Source: Sandaracinaceae bacterium
Lineage (GTDB): Bacteria; Myxococcota_A; Polyangia; Polyangiales; Houyiibacteriaceae
Reading direction: 5' to 3'
NCBI GenBank assembly: GCA_020633055.1
Contig: JACKEJ010000004.1
Coordinates: 868,001 to 932,000, forward strand
Length of the DNA: 64,000 nt
In this document: positions 1 through 8,926 of the stretch, one piece after another
Layout: each line of letters opens with the position of its first letter
How positions within the stretch are numbered: position 1 is the stretch's first letter
Notes under the pieces: generated by a model
The model's database searches: none
Told to the model about the DNA's origin: nothing
Seen by the model: the letters and a program-made list of their open reading frames with translations, nothing else
Translations under genes and position numbers: made by a program

Positions 1-935
1 TCGATGGAGAGCACGTTGGGGATACGGCCGGGACGGATCTCCCCACGCGCGACCAGCTCGTCGAGCGTGGGACCGAGCAGCGGGTTGGCCATCTCCGCCA
101 GGTCGCGGATGGAGGTCGCCTGCTCGGGCGGGCCGATGCACGACACCGCGAGCTCCTGGTTCTGCGTCAGCGTCCACGACAGCTCGAACAGGCGGCCGCT
201 GCCCGGGTCGTAGCTCTCGAAGCGCGCCACCTGCTCGGCGCGCAGCAGCTCCACGTCGATGACGTTGCTCCAGTGTCCATCGACCGTGAGCTGGGTCGGG
301 CTGTAGCGCCCGGCCGCGCGCAGCTCCGGCGTGTCCGCCAACCCCTCGTAGAAGAAGACCGCCCGACCTCCGTCGGGCCCGACCAGCTCCGCCAGCGGGC
401 GCTGCATGAGCGGTCGCGTTTCACCCGCCGGCTCCGTGTACAGGCGCGGCCCGAGCGTAGTCGTGATGAGCGCGACGAGGGTGTCGTCGTCCGCGCCCGT
501 GCCGCAGAAGCCGCCCACCTCGATCACCACGAACTCGCGGTGTTGGTCCAAGAACGTGCGCAGCTCACCGAGCAGGTCCTGCAGGCGCGCGCCGAGGCAG
601 CCGAGCCCCCCACAGGTCGTGGTGTGGTGCGTGAAGTAATCGTCGTCCATTCGCTCGGGCCTCACGTCGAAGGCGCGCACCCCCGCCTCGAGCTGCGCGC
701 CCATGCCGAGCTCCTGGGTCTTCGTGTTGCAGGCGCTCGAGAAGCGACTGCGGCAGTAGCTCTCGGCGTACGTGCCCGCGTCGTGCGCGCGCGGCCAGCA
801 GATGTCCGACATCGTGGGCTGCCGATCCGCGTACCGCGCCGCGATCTCGCTCATCCAATCGGCGTGGTGCGTTGGGTCGGCGCACCCCGCCGAAGCGAGC
901 GCGGACACGAGCAGGAGGGCAGAGAGGCGGGTCAT
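1..935 (-). CDS. PI-PLC X-domain-like lipoprotein, C-terminus cut by window edge
   Basis: The ATG at 935 opens a lipoprotein signal peptide (MTRLSALLLVSALASAGC, lipobox ASAGC, Cys18). It is followed by WPRAHDAGTY (His51), which resembles the first catalytic His motif of phosphatidylinositol-specific phospholipase C X domains. Later segments (AGVRAFDVRP, FVVIEVGGFCG) also fit that TIM-barrel fold. The likely role is a surface-anchored phosphodiesterase acting on a phosphoinositide or similar lipid headgroup; the substrate is unknown. The gene is still open at base 1 (ending PNVLSI), so the C-terminus is missing. It starts 15 nt after the stop of the broken upstream gene and probably shared its transcript. 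Family by motif only. Confidence 0.72.
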   Translation of the reverse strand, partial: MTRLSALLLVSALASAGCADPTHHADWMSEIAARYADRQPTMSDICWPRAHDAGTYAESYCRSRFSSACNTKTQELGMGAQLEAGVRAFDVRPERMDDDYFTHHTTTCGGLGCLGARLQDLLGELRTFLDQHREFVVIEVGGFCGTGADDDTLVALITTTLGPRLYTEPAGETRPLMQRPLAELVGPDGGRAVFFYEGLADTPELRAAGRYSPTQLTVDGHWSNVIDVELLRAEQVARFESYDPGSGRLFELSWTLTQNQELAVSCIGPPEQATSIRDLAEMANPLLGPTLDELVARGEIRPGRIPNVLSI

Positions 936-3342
936 CGAAGGGAGTGTATGTCAGTCCCTTCGACGCATGGCGAACGCGAGGAGGAGCAGCATACCCAGAC
1001 CGAAGAGCGGTTGGCTGCGCGTGCTCGCGTCACCAGTCGCGCAGTCGCCACAGCCGCCACCGTCGCTGGGGGGAGGCAGGCCACGCAACGAGGCGCTGTT
1101 GCTGCCCACGTTGCCGGCCTCGTCCCGCACCTCGAACTGCACCTCGCCGATGGCTTCGGCGACGAACCGCTCGGGCGTCTCCAAGGTCTGCCAGCTGGAC
1201 CATGTCTCGTCGCCGAGCGCGCGGTAGCGGAACTCGAGCGCGTCGGCGTGGGTCACCGCGTCGGCGGCGCGCAGCCGCGTGCCGCGCTCCGTGATGGTGG
1301 TCTCCACCTCTGGCGCCAGCACGTCGATCAGGAACTCCACGCGCGCCGGCGTGAGGTCGACGCCGGTGTCCGCCCCGACGATGCGCGCCCGCGCCTCGGC
1401 GCTGTGACGCCCCTGGAGCAGCAGGGTGTCGTGCGACACCACCGCGTACGGGCTGCGCGACCAGTCGCTCCACGATTGCTCGTCCACACGATGCTGGTAC
1501 TCGAAGGAGACCCCGTCCGGTCCGCTCGCGCTCATCTCGAGCTCGACGCTCGGCCGCTCGCCGACGCCGAACGTGTCGAGCGCGAACACGCTGGAGTCTG
1601 GGAGGTGGACGTTCACGAGCCGCAGCGTGGTGTCGGTGCGCTGCTGGAGCGGCGCCGGCCCCGCAGTGAGGTTGACGAACACGCCGAGGTAGCGCTCGTT
1701 GCGTCCGCCACCGAGGTCGTCCTCCACCAAGCGGAGCGTCCCCGATCCGAGCGGCTCGATGCCCACCGGCAGCCCCGCGGAAGCGACCAGGTCACCGACG
1801 TTGAAGCTGGGGAGCGCCCCACTGACCATGGTGAGGGCGACGGGAACGACCCCCTCGACGGCGAGCGTGATCGTCGCGGGGTCCTCGCGGATGAGCTCGT
1901 TGTTGGAGATGACCGCATTCGCGAGCTCGACTCCGAGGATCTGGGGGGTCAGCGTGCCGTTGTCGATGGGCACGTTGATGCGCGCGGTCGTGTCTGCGGT
2001 GAACGTCATGAAGCGCGCGTAGCGCTCGGTGGTCCACACGTAGAAGTCGAGATTCAGCTCGGGGAACTCGATGGTGACGAACGGGTCCTCCTCCGTCCCC
2101 GCGCCGAGCGTCACGTGTGGCGGCTTCCCGGGGCGAAGCGCAATCCCGAGCGCCGAGCCGCTGAACGGGAAGGTCAGCTCCTTGAGCGACCCAATGAGCA
2201 AGGAGAAGAGGCTCGTGCTGAGCAACGGGCTCAAGCGCGTGGTGACCTGCAGGCACAGCGCGCCACTCTCCCAGAGCTGGTAGGCACCCCAGTTCATGAC
2301 CCGCTCGCTGAGCCCCACCTGGATGTGGTGGGTGTCCGCGCCGCCCGTGAACGCCGAGGCGAGCGCGACGTCCGTGGGAGGCTGGTCGAGGCCCAGCATG
2401 CTCAGCTCCTCGGGGGTCAAGGGATCGATGCAGGAGCTGTTCTGTACCAAGCTGCTGAAGCCCCCATAGGCCGGCACGGTGTAGCCACCACCCACACCCA
2501 CTGCGTCGTCCTGCACCGCGAACAGGACGTCCACGGCGGCCCGCAGGCCCGGCGAGATGGAGCTCAGGAGGTCGCCCATGTCGACGCGCACTTCGGCGCC
2601 GAGCAGCTGCGGCACGCACTGCCCAGACACGGGTTCGCCGTCGTCGAACAAGCCATTGCCGTTGGTGTCGGTGAACCCGTGGCAGTTGCCGTCGGGTCGC
2701 GCGGTGCTGCCGCTCGGGCAGATGTCGCGCTGACCCGTCGTGGGGTTCAGCAGGGCCGGCTGACACAGCGAGACCAAGTCGTTCTTCACCTGCTGGATGG
2801 CGCGCGTGACCGTCTGCGCCGGGTCGCCCGTGAACGTCGTGACGATGCCCACCAGCTGCGAGGGACTCAGACCGAACGCGTTGCAGTTCGTCGAGAGGTC
2901 CGACACCTGCAAGCTGCCGTTGTCCAACGAGAAGTCCCCGATCGCGAGGGCACCATAGCCAGGACGCGCCGCCGACGGCCCGATGCCCACGTCCACGTTG
3001 ATCGGGATGCTGGGCGGGTTCGAGCGTCGCGTGTCGATGTCCAGCGTGCACTCCTGGAACCCCGTGCTGATGCCGATGATGCTGTTGGCCATCACCATCG
3101 GCCACGCGCGCCGGGCTCCCGCGCTGTTCGTGGTCGTCGCGAAGAGCGGCACGCGCGCCTCGATGAACTGCCCGTCGGGGACGAGCGCGACCGGCGAATC
3201 CGCCGCCCCGAGCGTGGGCGTGATGGCGCACCCGCCCGCCGCTGGCGCGAACACCCGCACGTTGGAGCTGGGTCCCACGCTGGAGCCAGCCCGCGTCGCC
3301 CGCACCCGGTACTGCGTGCCTGCGGTCGCGTTGAACTGGCAA

Positions 3343-3349
3343 GAGCCTC
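3343..3349. repeat. target-site duplication, left copy (GAGCCTC)
   Basis: GAGCCTC stands immediately outside the left inverted repeat of the insertion sequence and again at 5669-5675. Removing the element plus one copy rejoins codons ...APNGGS and SCQFN... without changing frame. Confidence 0.9.
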
Positions 3350-3370
3350 TGAAGTCTTGACACCCCCCGG
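3350..3370 (+). repeat. left terminal inverted repeat of the insertion sequence
   Basis: 21 bp beginning TGAAGTCTTGACACC. It matches the right end at 20 of 21 positions (A versus G at position 4). Confidence 0.92.
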
Positions 3371-3455
3371 TTGACCGGCTGATTCGTCGAGGAAACGCGG
3401 CGTCAAAATTCGACACCATCGTGGCATTAATTCCGCTGCGGTACGTTGGTGGGGG

Positions 3456-5621
3456 ATGCCGACGTCATCGAGCCAGAGCGCGCTATTCGAGAGGGTGGAT
3501 CCGACCACGGTGACGAGCTTGTTCAGCGGGGGTCAGGTGCGGATCCTGGTTCACGGCCACGTGGTCTACGAATACCAGGAGGACGACCTGACCCACCGAG
3601 ATCTGGCCGTCATAGGGCTCCGGAGGATCGGCCTTCGAGGCAAGCGCATTGCGATGGTGTGCCGCGTGAGCGAGTCGGAGGTCACGCGAGTGCGTCGACG
3701 CTACGAGAAGGGCGGCACGGCCGGTCTGGTGCGCGCGCCAACGCGCGAAGGGCTTTCACCGCTGAGCGCGGAGGAGCGCTCGCGCGCCATCGCGATGCGA
3801 AGCGCCGGGGCATCACTGGACACTGTGGCGCGGACGATGCGGCTGTCGCTGCCGCGCGTCATCGCGACGCTCGACGCGGAGGGATTGGGGTCCGTGGGGC
3901 GCGGTCATCGCTTGCGCACCCACCTCCCGGCGCAGCTTCCTCTGACGTCGGTGGAGCCTGAGCCGAGCCCCGCGGACGAGCCCGCCGCCGAGCCCGAGAC
4001 GCGTCCTGCGCGCGATGCGGAGGACGACGAAGAGCTGCGCCCCGGCATGCCGCTTGCGGCGGGTACCGAGCACCGCTCGCAGTACGCGGGCCTGGTGCTG
4101 CTGACGAGCACGCTATGCGACTTGGGCATCGTCCCGGCGCTGGAAGTGGCTTCGGCCAAGCGCTCGGACAAGGCGGTGTACTCGGCGCCGACCATCGCGA
4201 TGACCCTCTGCGCGGGCATCGCGGCGGGGTACCACTCGCTCGAGTCGCTGCACGAGCGCGATGCGTATGGGCTCGGGGTGGTGCTCGGCACCGAGCGATG
4301 CCCGAGCGTGCGGACGATGCATCGCGCGCTCACCCAGATGACGGCCACTTATGATCGCGTCGCGCTGCACGGCGAGCTCGCACGCCACCTTGCCCGCCGC
4401 GCTCCGATGGACGTCCGCGTCTTCGGTGTCGACATCCACTTCAAGACGTATACAGGCAAGGAGCGCATCGACAAGGGCTGGAACAGCAAGCGCCGCCTCG
4501 CCGAGAAGGGCCTCGCCGACGTGGTGGTCACCGACGCGATGGGTCGTGCCTGGTTCCGCGAGCCGGTCCCCGCGGGCAGCCACCTCTCGGCCTGTCTCGG
4601 CCCGATGGCCGAGCAGCTGCGCGTGGCGCTTCCGGAGACGACCGTCGTACTCGTGTCAGACCGAGGTGGCTTCGACTTCGATGTGCTCGAGAAGCTGAAC
4701 GCGACCGGCGTGAAGTACATCGCCTGGGTGCCGGCCTCCGTGAATCTCCCCGACCTCGCGACCATCGCGCCAGTGCAGGATGGCATCGGTGGTGCGGTCT
4801 TCGAGCACCCGCGTATGACGCACGCGAGCCGACTCATCGTGCAGCGCGACGGCGACAAGCTGCTTCCGCTCTGCACGAACGTCGACACGAGCATGGATGT
4901 CGCGGAGGTCGTCGAGACGCTCCGCGCGCTGCGCGGCATGCAGGAGAACTCCTTCAAGTCGGGACGGCAGCGCGCCGGCATCGACCACCTGTCCGACCGT
5001 GGCAAAGCAACGCGCGCCCCCGACGACCGCACCATCGACAACCCGGAGTACGGGCGCTTGAAGGACGAGCTCGAGCAGCTCAACGAGACGGTCTCGGAGA
5101 TCGAGTCATGCCCCGAACGCTGCACCCAGCGCGGCAAGTGGACGAGCGAGTACGTCGCCGCGCATCTCCGCCAGCAGACCACACAGAAGCTGATCCGTGG
5201 CGTCCCCGCTCGCGTCGAGCGATGCGCCGTCGAACCCGACGCCCAGCGTGCTTGGCTCTGCACCACCAAGCGCGACCTCGTGGTCCCTCTGCGCTACCTC
5301 GTCGACAACGCGGTGCGCGACCTGGTCGACCGCCTCGGGGACGCCCTCTCCGCGACCGACCGTCAGCACGATGCCTCGACGCGGGCGCGAACCCTGATGG
5401 CCCTCCTGCAGGCCCCCGGCACGCTCCGCTTCGAGAAGCGCCACGTCGTGGTCACCATCGAGCTGCCGCTCCCGCCCGCGCCGCACACGCGGATCGCACA
5501 GGCCCTCGAAGCCATGGATGAACTGCAACCGCGCTTCACGGATGGCGTGCGCACCGTCCGCTTCCGCCTCGCGCCCAGGGTCACGTGTGGCTCGATCCCC
5601 CTCGCCCCGAGCCCGTCGTGA
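3456..5621 (+). CDS. DDE transposase of the 2.3-kb insertion sequence
   Basis: This 721-residue protein has an N-terminal helix-turn-helix half (about 45-140, with RDLAVIGLRRIGL and a later KRIAMVCRVSESEVTRVRRR). A Pro/Glu-rich linker (about 165-195) follows, then an RNase H-like catalytic core. Candidate catalytic residues are Asp326 (FGVDIHF), Asp402 (VLVSDRGGF) and Glu497 (GMQENSFKSG). The QENxFK motif is typical of a group of long bacterial DDE transposases annotated only as putative transposases. The frame is intact, so the element could be active. The ATG at 3456 is the first in frame after the left repeat; the stop lies 26 bp before the right repeat. Confidence 0.87.
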   Translation: MPTSSSQSALFERVDPTTVTSLFSGGQVRILVHGHVVYEYQEDDLTHRDLAVIGLRRIGLRGKRIAMVCRVSESEVTRVRRRYEKGGTAGLVRAPTREGLSPLSAEERSRAIAMRSAGASLDTVARTMRLSLPRVIATLDAEGLGSVGRGHRLRTHLPAQLPLTSVEPEPSPADEPAAEPETRPARDAEDDEELRPGMPLAAGTEHRSQYAGLVLLTSTLCDLGIVPALEVASAKRSDKAVYSAPTIAMTLCAGIAAGYHSLESLHERDAYGLGVVLGTERCPSVRTMHRALTQMTATYDRVALHGELARHLARRAPMDVRVFGVDIHFKTYTGKERIDKGWNSKRRLAEKGLADVVVTDAMGRAWFREPVPAGSHLSACLGPMAEQLRVALPETTVVLVSDRGGFDFDVLEKLNATGVKYIAWVPASVNLPDLATIAPVQDGIGGAVFEHPRMTHASRLIVQRDGDKLLPLCTNVDTSMDVAEVVETLRALRGMQENSFKSGRQRAGIDHLSDRGKATRAPDDRTIDNPEYGRLKDELEQLNETVSEIESCPERCTQRGKWTSEYVAAHLRQQTTQKLIRGVPARVERCAVEPDAQRAWLCTTKRDLVVPLRYLVDNAVRDLVDRLGDALSATDRQHDASTRARTLMALLQAPGTLRFEKRHVVVTIELPLPPAPHTRIAQALEAMDELQPRFTDGVRTVRFRLAPRVTCGSIPLAPSPS

Positions 5622-5647
5622 AAATGCCATTCGGGCGGTCGACGAAG

Positions 5648-5668
5648 CCGGGGGGTGTCAAGACCTCA
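5648..5668 (-). repeat. right terminal inverted repeat of the insertion sequence
   Basis: Read on the minus strand it begins TGAGGTCTTGACACC and runs 21 bp, matching the left end with one mismatch. Confidence 0.92.
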
Positions 5669-5675
5669 GAGCCTC
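5669..5675. repeat. target-site duplication, right copy (GAGCCTC)
   Basis: Second copy of the 7-bp duplication made by insertion; identical to 3343-3349. Confidence 0.9.
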
Positions 5676-6373
5676 CATTGGGCGCCAGGAACCCGCCGCT
5701 GCACATCTGCACGCCGTCCGACACGCGGTGGGCCGAGAATCCGCTGTGGAGCGTCGTCCCGAAGGGCGACGTCATCGCCACCACCGTCACGCCCGAGGCC
5801 GCGGCCCGGAAGGTCTGTTCCGTTGCGTTCTCGCCGTTGAACACGCCGGCCGAGCCAATGTCGAAGTTCAGCACACGCTCGGAGCAGATGATGACGTTCA
5901 CGCTCGTCCCCACCGCACCGCCCCCCTGCACGCCTGTCGTCACCGTCTGCGTCAACCCGCCTGGCACCGCCCCGTTCACTAGGCCGGTCAGGTTGGCCTC
6001 CAAGAAGTCGAGACCCTGCTGGCTCAGCCGAATCTGCGTCGCGTTCGGCAGCCGCTGGTCGCCTCGTGCGTCCTGGCCCGACGGGAAGCCACCCGGGATG
6101 GGCAGCAGGCTGCAGCCGCAATCCGAGCAGTCACAGGCGGCGCAGCTGCCGCAGTCCGAGGCGCAGTCGCTCAGGCAGTCAGCGAGACAGCCAGCTGCGC
6201 ACCCTTGAGCATCACAGCCACCGAGGGCGAGAGACGGCGGTGAGCGCTCCGACAACGACGAAGCGCAAGGAAGACAAGGAGATGGACATGAGGGGGGCGG
6301 CTCTCCAAGCAGATGCGAGCCCAATCATGCCATACAATATCGCGACCAGATGGACAGTGTGTGATTTATTCTG

Positions 6374-7126
6374 TCACCCCGTGTCACCATCTTCGGAGTC
6401 GCGGATCGTCTGCAGCAGCGTCTCGAAGCGCTCGACGATCCCATGGTCCATCTCGACCAGGATCCGGTTGAGCTCCTCCCAGAGCTCGCCCCGCGACTCG
6501 CGCGTCGCGACCAGGGCCTGGATGATGGCCAAGTTGTGGCGCCGAAGCGCGGCGCTGTCTGCGTAGTAGGCTTCCGCGAGAAAGGGGACCTGCCGCAGCA
6601 TGCGGAGCGCCGTGTTGTAGAGCCACGCCACGGTCATGTTGTCGCCGGCCAGCTTGACCATCAGGCGCGAGAAGGCTGCGTCGGCGCTGAGCTTGCCGTC
6701 GATGTCGTCGTCCGCGACGCTCTCCAGCTCGATGGCGGCGCCCACCAACGTGGCGCCGGCTGCGATGATCGCGTCACGATGCTCGATCATCATCGTGGTC
6801 ATGAGCGCGCGGCGGACGTCCAGAAAGTCTTGCAGGATGCGGCGGCGCGCCGCGGAGTCGTGCAGCGCCGCCTCCAACAGGGCGGGCGCGAGCGTGATCT
6901 CGCCGGTCAGCGCAGGGTCCTCCACGTGGATCCCGCTGCCTTGGCGGGCCGTGACAAGGCCAGTCGCCTCCAGCCGGGCGAGCGCTCGCTGGACGGTGGT
7001 GACGTTGACGTCGAAGCGCTCCGCGAGCTCACGGACCGTCGGCATGCGCGTCCCCATCGGGTACGCCCCCTGCAGCAGCTCCCGCACGAGGACCTGCTCG
7101 ATCCGGCTCGCGACGTCGTTCTTCAT
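6374..7126 (-). CDS. GntR-family transcriptional regulator (FadR/FCD-like)
   Basis: Residues about 5-75 form a winged helix-turn-helix typical of GntR regulators: RIEQVLVRELLQGAYPMGTR, then PTVRELAERFDVNVTTVQRAL, then LVTARQGSGI. Residues about 95-245 are an all-helical ligand-binding domain like the FCD domain of FadR-type members, which usually sense a small carboxylic acid or lipid-derived effector. The length (250 aa) fits the subfamily. I start at the ATG at 7126; a GTG two codons upstream (7132) is also possible. The gene lies 80 bp from the divergent lipoprotein gene at 7207 and 84 bp before the exported-protein gene on the same strand, so either could be its target (inference). Confidence 0.88.
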   Translation of the reverse strand: MKNDVASRIEQVLVRELLQGAYPMGTRMPTVRELAERFDVNVTTVQRALARLEATGLVTARQGSGIHVEDPALTGEITLAPALLEAALHDSAARRRILQDFLDVRRALMTTMMIEHRDAIIAAGATLVGAAIELESVADDDIDGKLSADAAFSRLMVKLAGDNMTVAWLYNTALRMLRQVPFLAEAYYADSAALRRHNLAIIQALVATRESRGELWEELNRILVEMDHGIVERFETLLQTIRDSEDGDTG

Positions 7127-7138
7127 GTGCACGCCCGA

Positions 7139-7167
7139 GTGCTAGGCGCGTGGTGAACGAGTGTCAA
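7139..7167 (-). promoter_or_regulatory. candidate sigma-70-type promoter for the GntR gene
   Basis: On the minus strand there is a perfect TTGACA (7162-7167), a 17-bp spacer and TAGCAC (7139-7144) as a weak -10. Transcription would begin very close to the GTG at 7132 or the ATG at 7126, implying a leaderless or near-leaderless message. It lies in the divergent spacer shared with the lipoprotein gene. Confidence 0.45.
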
Positions 7168-7206
7168 TCGCCCCGCGCGAAAGGACAGCGCTGCTAGGCT
7201 CGTGGG

Positions 7207-8079
7207 GTGACGCGAGCTCCGACGGCGCTGCTGTGCCTGCTCTGCGCAGCCGGCGCGACGGGCTGTGCGGACGGTACGTACGCCCTCGACGCGGGCGTCG
7301 ACGCTTCGCACGCGCCATCCGACGTGGGGACGCTCGACGGGAGCCAGCCCAGTGCGGATGCGGACGTCGGGGATGCCGGGCGTGACGAGGGAGCGGCGCA
7401 TGGACCAGAGCAAGGCACAGACGGTGGACCGAACGATCTGGACGTCGCTGACGGTGGGCTGGACGTGGGGGCGAGCGCGCCTGACCTGGGGCCGGAGCCG
7501 ACCCTCCCGGAGGGCACGGTCACGCCGCTGCCCCCCGCGCTGCGGACCGAGGTGGAGATGATCCTCCCAGCCGCGCACGCCTTTCTCCTGAGCCAGGGGG
7601 ACGTGGACCCCATCGCGCACTTCGCCGGTGACCTCTTGGCGCGGCGCTTCGCCGTCGCGGGGTTCGAGCAGGCGCTGGCCCGCTTCGACCAGGCGACCAC
7701 CACCGCCCCGGGTCCCATCGCCAGCATCATGCGCCTGCTGCGGCGCGTGTTCGACTTCGACAGCCCGCTGGTGCCCGGCGACCTCGAGTCGCTGGACGCG
7801 CTGACCGACCGCGTGACGATGCCCGCGCTGCAGTGCGACCGCGCCGAGTGGCCGGCCGACTACGACGCACGCCTGCAGGCAGCCGAGGCGCAGGGCGACT
7901 ATGGCACGACGCACGTGTTACCGCGCACGCCCAGCGATGGGCCTCAAGTCGCGGAGCTTGATGGGCATCGCGTGATGCGCGCCGCTGGTCACGGCGGCGA
8001 TGCCCATCGCCTCAGCGCGCGCGGACGCGCGACGCGTGATGGCCACCACCCCAGTGACGCGCTGTGCGCGTCGGGATGA
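7207..8079 (+). pseudogene. 5' fragment of a lipoprotein gene, interrupted by the 3.3-kb transposon
   Basis: The GTG at 7207 starts a lipoprotein signal peptide (lipobox GATGC), followed by an Asp/Gly/Pro-rich linker (about residues 20-100) of the type that tethers myxobacterial outer-membrane lipoproteins. A helical domain begins TEVEMILPAAHAFLLSQGDVD. Native coding ends at GDYGTTH around 7916. Beyond that the frame runs into the transposon and stops at 8079. The remainder (VALAFVWASDHGC...) is at 11255-11600. Rejoined, the gene is 1056 nt (351 residues). Function is not recognised; the C-terminal half carries DGGWDW and NWHSTGLALWYL, which recall helical alpha/alpha-barrel repeats of the terpene-cyclase or squalene-type fold (weak). 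Confidence 0.82.
7912..7916. repeat. target-site duplication of the transposon, left copy (CACGT)
   Basis: CACGT here recurs at 11250-11254. The final T may belong to the element end (TGTTA), so the duplication is 4 or 5 bp. The rejoined codons are the same in both readings (ACG CAC GTC GCG). Confidence 0.8.
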
Positions 8080-8104
8080 TGGCCATCAGTTGTATGCTGT
8101 TGGT
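7917..8104. repeat. left transposon end with several copies of a GCGATGGGC-type motif
   Basis: This 188-bp non-coding end contains GCGATGGGCCTCAAG (7934-7948), TGATGGGCATCGCG (7959-7972), its inverse GGCGATGCCCATCGCC (7996-8011) and GATGGCC-type variants near 8038 and 8078. The first copy is matched exactly in inverted orientation at the other end (11156-11170). Repeated sites inside the ends are what Mu/Tn7-like transposases bind. Confidence 0.65.
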
Positions 8105-8926
8105 TCAGGCGACGAGGTCGTTGAGGTGGTCGGCGAGCACTTTGCCGAGGACGGATCGGTCGACGATGCGGACCTTGCGCGAGGCGGCGTGCTGGAGGGC
8201 GTTGGTGGCGAGGCGGTCGATGTCGCGGAGGCGACCAGACGAGGCCTCGTGGAGGATGGTGACGGCGTCGCTCGAGAAGGGGTTGTTGTCCCCGCCGACA
8301 GCGCGGACGCGGTATTCGATGTACTCGGCGGTGTCCTCGGGAGAGGCCGCGCCGAGCTGGATGCGCGTGTGGATTCGGCTGAGCAGCGAGCGGTTGCGGC
8401 GCAGCGCGAGCCGGTCGGCGAGTTCGGGCAAGCCGACGAGGACGATGGAGAGGAGGGCTTTGCTGTCCCAGTCGTAGTTGGCGAGGATGTGCAGGTGGTC
8501 GAGCACGTCCTGGTGAAGGAGATGAGCTTCGTCGAGGAGGAAGACGGGGTGGACGCGCGCGGCGCCGAGTTCGTGGATGTGCTGGCCGATGTCGTAGAAG
8601 ACCGCCGCCGCCGTCGCGCGTGGGCTCAGCCCCAGCGCGAGGCAGAGCTGGCGATAGAAGTCGCGACGACCGAGCGTGGCGTTGTGGCAGTAGGTGAGAC
8701 GGAATCCGGCTTCAGGGAGGCGCTGTCGTAGCGAGCGCAGGACGCATGTCTTGCCGACACCGGGCTCGCCGGTGAGCAGGATGTGCTGGTGTTCGTGGCA
8801 AGCCTCGACGAGGCGGTCGACGCGGCGCTCGCGCGACGCGGGGACCCAGAGGTCGTCGTCGCGGATCTCCTTCGAGAACGGCGGCGACGCGAAGCCGAAG
8901 TAGTGGGCCCATGCGTTGGCGTTCAC
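8105..8926 (-). CDS. ExeA/TniB/TnsC-like AAA ATPase of the transposon
   Basis: This 273-residue ATPase starts MNANAWAHYFGFASPPFSKE, the usual opening of ExeA-type transposition ATPases. Walker A is GEPGVGKT (53-60) and Walker B is VFLLDEAH (128-135), with a sensor region near SIVLVGLPELADRL. Proteins of this class select the target DNA and activate the partner transposase. The GTG at 8926 overlaps the transposase stop (GTGA), with GGGAG just upstream, so the two are translationally coupled. An in-frame extension upstream would run inside the transposase gene and is rejected. Confidence 0.88.
   Translation of the reverse strand: MNANAWAHYFGFASPPFSKEIRDDDLWVPASRERRVDRLVEACHEHQHILLTGEPGVGKTCVLRSLRQRLPEAGFRLTYCHNATLGRRDFYRQLCLALGLSPRATAAAVFYDIGQHIHELGAARVHPVFLLDEAHLLHQDVLDHLHILANYDWDSKALLSIVLVGLPELADRLALRRNRSLLSRIHTRIQLGAASPEDTAEYIEYRVRAVGGDNNPFSSDAVTILHEASSGRLRDIDRLATNALQHAASRKVRIVDRSVLGKVLADHLNDLVA

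Larger units (their letters stand above)
951..3419 (-). pseudogene. 3' fragment of a large exported MYXO-CTERM-like protein, separated from its start by an insertion sequence
   Basis: From 3349 down to the stop at 951 this is the C-terminal three quarters of a roughly 1000-residue exported protein. It is rich in beta-type sequence and ends in a sorting tail: Cys-containing GGGCGDC, then a hydrophobic stretch, then RRRD. That layout resembles MYXO-CTERM signals, which anchor proteins at the myxobacterial surface. The last 200 residues look like Ig/fibronectin-like folds (FRYRALGDETWSSW, VRDEAGNVGSN). A region near DTNGNGLFDDGEPV could be a Ca-binding loop. The reading frame stays open through the IS left end to an ATG at 3419, so a 822-residue chimera lacking a signal peptide could be made. 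No function is recognised. The 5' part lies at 5669-6289. Confidence 0.8.
3350..5668 (+). mobile_element. 2319-bp insertion sequence with a single DDE transposase
   Basis: The element is bounded by 21-bp terminal inverted repeats (3350-3370 and 5648-5668) that differ at one base and begin TGA(A/G)GTCTTGAC. It is flanked by the 7-bp direct repeat GAGCCTC. One gene (3456-5621) fills it. Each terminal repeat contains TTGACA pointing inward; on the left (3357-3362) this could be a -35 box for the transposase, with a weak -10 17 nt later (inference). The IS family cannot be assigned by eye. Insertion is within the coding sequence of the minus-strand exported protein. Confidence 0.92.
5581..6289 (-). 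pseudogene. 5' fragment of the large exported protein, with a frameshifted signal peptide
   Basis: The coding frame ending at the IS (5669) carries a strikingly Cys-rich start (repeated CLADC, CSDCG, CGSCAAC) followed by GGFLAPNGGS, which joins to SCQFNATAG beyond the element. The only good signal peptide begins at the ATG at 6289 (MSISLSSLRFVVVGALTA) in a different frame, and that frame stops after 25 codons. One extra base, or loss of CT in the GTCTCTCGCC run, would join it to LALGGC, a lipobox. The whole 6289-to-951 gene with IS and one duplication removed is 3013 nt, one more than a multiple of three, which agrees. The frame can also start at a TTG at 6324, but without a signal peptide. 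After 5669 it reads into the IS and stops at 5581. Confidence 0.78.

Noticed and set aside
273..3374. 1033-residue plus-strand frame
   Set aside because: Antisense to the broken exported-protein gene; Arg/His/Val-rich shadow with no domain, and it crosses the IS boundary.
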